From Thalassobaculum litoreum DSM 18839 (GTDB lineage Bacteria; Pseudomonadota; Alphaproteobacteria; Thalassobaculales; Thalassobaculaceae): 64,000 nt of DNA. The notes beneath the pieces were generated by a model. It searched no databases. It worked only from the letters and a program-made list of their open reading frames with translations, and was not told the origin of the DNA. Position numbers and translations under genes: made by a program. The stretch is taken from assembly GCF_900102465.1 (NCBI RefSeq), contig NZ_FNBW01000003.1, positions 1 through 64,000 on the forward strand, given 5' to 3'. Below are positions 61,313 through 64,000 of this stretch, in pieces (the first letter of the stretch is position 1; every line of letters begins with the position of its first letter).

Positions 61313-62296
61313 CTACTTCAGCAGGATGTTGGTGATTTCTCGGAGCTGGGTGCGGGCGCGCAGGAGGTAGAAGCCCTGAACCGCCAGATGGCTCGGGAAA
61401 TAGGCGCCGTCCGGCGCGCCGTTCATGACCACCACCGGGTCGAGGATCGCCGCCTGGTTCAGCGACTGCATCATCTGCTCCCAGGCCGGGCCGAGCTGGC
61501 GGTCCTTGATCACCCCGTCGAAATCGCGCCCCAGCTCCCGCAGCAGGATCGAGTAGCCGTAGAGCCGGCCCTTCACCCCGTAGAAGATGTCGTCGACCTT
61601 GGTGTCGACGAGCAGCGGGCGCGGCTTGGCCAGATGCTGGTCAAGGGTCGCCGAGGCCGACCCCAGATCGGAGGCGATCCGGTCCAGGGTGGCGATCAGG
61701 TTGTCCGAGCGGCGCTCGAAGATCGCCTGGCCCGCCGCCAGCCTGTCGTTGTAGGCCTTCAGGGCGCGCGACGCGGCGCGGTACTGGGTCTCCGAGGCCG
61801 GGGTGGGCAGGAACGAGGTGGAGAGGTCGAAGATCCAGACATTGCCGGGATACTTCAGCAGCCCCGCCGCTTTGTCGAGATCGGCATCCACCTCCGACGA
61901 CCCGCGGGTCCGGCCGATCTGGTCGGCCATCTCGATGGTGAAGCGCGACAGGGCGTAGATGATGCCCTGCTGGTAGTTCGGCGTGTTGTCGAGCAGGGCC
62001 GAGGGATAGAAGAACGGGTCGTTGGCGGTCCAGAAATGGGTGTCGATCTCCCGGTCGATCAGGGCCGCGGTCGCGGCGACCGCGTGGCTGCCGCCCTCGG
62101 GCTCGTTGATCGCCTGGAAATTCGGATCGTCATCGATGCTGTGCATGATGAAGGCGCCGACCACGTAGTAGAGCAGGACCAGAACGACCAGAACGATCAG
62201 GGAATAGCCGCCGATACGGGCCACGCCGCGGCCTGGAAGGAACCGGCGTTTCGGGGCCGAGTACTCATCGTCCCAGTCGATCTCCGGTCGCGCCAT
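61313..62296 (-). CDS. DUF2333 family membrane protein
   Basis: 327 residues. One membrane helix at ~28-52 anchors a large periplasmic helical domain. F-W-T-A-N-D-P-F-F-Y-P-S-A-L-L-D-N-T-P-N-Y-Q-type sequence near 87-110 is the DUF2333 signature. Function unknown; the family is common in proteobacteria and often near cell-envelope genes. Confidence 0.85.
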   Translation of the reverse strand: MARPEIDWDDEYSAPKRRFLPGRGVARIGGYSLIVLVVLVLLYYVVGAFIMHSIDDDPNFQAINEPEGGSHAVAATAALIDREIDTHFWTANDPFFYPSALLDNTPNYQQGIIYALSRFTIEMADQIGRTRGSSEVDADLDKAAGLLKYPGNVWIFDLSTSFLPTPASETQYRAASRALKAYNDRLAAGQAIFERRSDNLIATLDRIASDLGSASATLDQHLAKPRPLLVDTKVDDIFYGVKGRLYGYSILLRELGRDFDGVIKDRQLGPAWEQMMQSLNQAAILDPVVVMNGAPDGAYFPSHLAVQGFYLLRARTQLREITNILLK

Positions 62297-62435
62297 ATCC
62301 CTGCCCCTTCGCAGCTCTGTCCCATTGCCAGGCTAAACACATAGGAAGCGGGGCCGGTTCTGTCATCCTTGCGTGATCGGGAACGGGCGCGGCCCATCGA
62401 CCCGTCCGCGCGGCGACGACCCGGTCGGCGGGCCG

Positions 62436-64000
62436 TCAGAACCGCTTCAGCAGCCGGTCGATATAATCCAGCTCCTGGGCCGGACGGTCGCGCTCGCCGG
62501 ATCGCTTGCGCAGTTCGTCGAAGATCCGCCGGGAGCGCAGCAGGTCGCTCTCCGCCGGCAGACCGTGTCGGGTCGTGCTGTCGGTGGCGTAGCCCTGGCT
62601 GTCCTCGCGGTCGTTGTTCAGCGGATCGCGGATCTGGCCGTCCTGAGCGCGGCCCTGGGCGCCGGGCGTGGGGGCGGCACCGCCGCCGGCCTGCTGCTGT
62701 TGCTGCATCGCCTCGGACAGCGCCTGGGCGCCGTCCTGCAGGGCCTCGATCGCATCGCCCTGGGGGCCGACCGCCTCGCCCGGCTGGTTCTGGCCGAGCG
62801 CGTCGCCCGCCCCCTTCATCGACCGCTCTGCCTGTCCGAAGGGTTGCGGGATCTGACCCATCCCCTCGCCGAGCTTGCGCATGAACTCACCGAGCTGGCG
62901 GCGGAGCTGCTCCTGCATCTGGGCGAGCTGCTCGGAGGTCATGCCCTGGGGGCTGCCGTCGCGGCCCGGTTGGCCCTGACCGGGTTGACCCTGACCCCGT
63001 TGGCCCTGTTGACCCTGGCCCTGTTGACCCTGGCCGGGCCGCTGACCCTGCTGTCCGGGCTGCTGGCCGAGATTCTGCTGGCCCAAATTCTGCTGGCCGC
63101 GGTTGCCGAACTGCTCCTCGCCCTGCTGGTGGTTCTTGAAGGTCTCGTCCATCAGCCGCTGCTGCTGCTCGGCGAGGTCCTGGAGCTGGCGCATCATCTC
63201 GCGGGCGGCGAGCTGCTCCGGCGACATCATCTGCGGCCGCCCGGCACGCAGGTTCTCCATCATCTCGCGCAGCTGCGACAGCATCTCGCGCGCCGCGTCC
63301 TTGGCGCCGGCCTGGGCCATCTGCCGGGCCCGCTCCAGCATGTCCATCAGGTCCTGGCGCTCGATGATCCGATTGGGATCGACCTCCTGCATCTGCTCGG
63401 CGTTCTGCTCGCCGTTGCGCATCATCTCCTGCATCTGCTCGGCCATCGCCTGCAGCATCTTGTCGATCGCCTGCCGCATCTCGTCGAGCAGCTTGTCCAG
63501 CTCGGCCTGATCGACGCTGTCCTCGGCCAGCAGGTCCATGATCTTGCGTTCGATCTCGCGCAGCTCGCGTTCGGCCAGGGACAGCTCGCCGTCCTCGACC
63601 CGCAGGGCGGTGTCCCAGAGCAGTTTCTGCACCGCCTCGATCATCTCCGGGCCTTCGTCGTTCAGCACGAGACGGCCGGCCGCGGTGCGCAGGGCGAGGA
63701 AGGTGACGATGTCCTCGTAGTAGTGGTGCGGCCGGACGGCGATCGACATCAGCACCTGGGCGATGTCGTCCTTCGCGCCGGGCTCGGTGGTCAGGCGCTT
63801 GCGCTGTTCGATGATCGCCTGGGCGACCGGGTGGGTGAACTGGCGCTCGGGCAGGATGATGTTCAGCGGCTCGCTGATCCCCTCCTGGCCGATCGCGTCG
63901 CGGGCCACCAGGGTGATGCGGACCGGCTGTCCGGCCCAGGGATGCGGCGTGAGGTCGTGATAATCCTTGGCGTCCACCGCCTCCGGGGCGGCACCGGGCA
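62436..64000 (-). CDS. TIGR02302/DUF4175 family protein, C-terminal part (cut by window edge)
   Basis: At least 521 codons are present; the frame is open to the right edge, so the N-terminal membrane part is missing. Visible: R-I-T-L-V-A-R-D-A-I-G-Q-E-G-I-S-E, the conserved I-A-V-R-P-H-H-Y-Y-E-D segment, long Gln/Met/Glu-rich coiled coils, a Gly/Gln/Pro low-complexity stretch (~residues 295-345 of the visible part), and the C-terminal L-D-Y-I-D-R-L-L-K-R-F. The family is alphaproteobacterial and of unknown function, probably envelope-associated. Confidence 0.85.
   Translation of the reverse strand, partial: PGAAPEAVDAKDYHDLTPHPWAGQPVRITLVARDAIGQEGISEPLNIILPERQFTHPVAQAIIEQRKRLTTEPGAKDDIAQVLMSIAVRPHHYYEDIVTFLALRTAAGRLVLNDEGPEMIEAVQKLLWDTALRVEDGELSLAERELREIERKIMDLLAEDSVDQAELDKLLDEMRQAIDKMLQAMAEQMQEMMRNGEQNAEQMQEVDPNRIIERQDLMDMLERARQMAQAGAKDAAREMLSQLREMMENLRAGRPQMMSPEQLAAREMMRQLQDLAEQQQRLMDETFKNHQQGEEQFGNRGQQNLGQQNLGQQPGQQGQRPGQGQQGQGQQGQRGQGQPGQGQPGRDGSPQGMTSEQLAQMQEQLRRQLGEFMRKLGEGMGQIPQPFGQAERSMKGAGDALGQNQPGEAVGPQGDAIEALQDGAQALSEAMQQQQQAGGGAAPTPGAQGRAQDGQIRDPLNNDREDSQGYATDSTTRHGLPAESDLLRSRRIFDELRKRSGERDRPAQELDYIDRLLKRF

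Overview
The window looks like a chromosomal segment of a high-GC, free-living alphaproteobacterium, most likely of the Rhodospirillales type. Reasons: a bolA-dnaJ-cobS-cobT cluster, a TIGR02302 protein, a PhaR-regulated PHB locus, a PhyR-like regulator beside an HWE-family kinase with an EcfG-type promoter, a YgiQ radical SAM protein, and G/C-rich third codon positions almost throughout. Species cannot be fixed from the sequence alone.

Layout. 0-9.5 kb is accessory-looking: the 3' part of an IS630 transposase, a MipA/OmpV outer-membrane protein, a Tat-exported amidohydrolase, a two-component pair whose kinase has almost no sensor domain, two surface-polysaccharide genes and a complete IS110-family (IS1111-type) element. 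9.5-17.7 kb is a nitrate respiration block: a Crp/Fnr regulator, a perfect TTGAC-N4-GTCAA box, napEFDABC, nnrS and an HPP-CBS protein. 18.2-27.4 kb holds a divergent dgdR-dgdA pair, two tiny membrane peptides, a LysR/SDR pair, an Atu4866-type secreted protein, YgiQ and an HNH nuclease. 27.5-33.4 kb has 5-formyl-THF cyclo-ligase, a 1348-residue CheB/CheR/PAS/GAF/HWE kinase and a divergent PhyR-like regulator. 33.7-38.3 kb is a TRAP transporter whose binding-protein gene is tandemly duplicated with its leader and trailing hairpin. 38.7-50.5 kb carries B12-dependent ribonucleotide reductase, a CHASE-like kinase, ydcF-ftsX-ftsE, cobT-cobS-dnaJ/bolA and small regulators. 50.5-60.6 kb is redox enzymes and the PHB genes (phaB, phaA, phaC, a phaE-like gene, phaR). 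The window ends in DUF2333 and TIGR02302 genes.

The strongest candidate for something undescribed is an AT-rich two-gene insert at about 54.07-56.37 kb, between phaA and an alpha-hydroxy-acid oxidase gene. It encodes an intact-looking HD-type dGTPase overlapping a polymerase-beta/CCA-adding-like nucleotidyltransferase. It abuts a decapitated host exonuclease gene. dGTPases are known anti-phage effectors, so this pair is a plausible nucleotide-depletion defence module with an unfamiliar partner. Other notable signals are two EcfG-type promoters (before the phyR-like gene and before a 24-codon membrane peptide), a 242-nt out-of-phase phaE/phaC overlap, a gene-conversion-like tract in the duplicated TRAP binding proteins, a likely guide-RNA region in the IS1111-type element, and an HNH protein that may be a type IV restriction enzyme.

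Functional links: NnrS, the nap genes and the Fnr-type regulator form one nitrogen-oxide unit. CobS/CobT (late cobalamin synthesis) can feed the adenosylcobalamin-dependent reductase. PhaA, PhaB and PhaC form the acetyl-CoA to polyhydroxybutyrate path, with PhaR as repressor.
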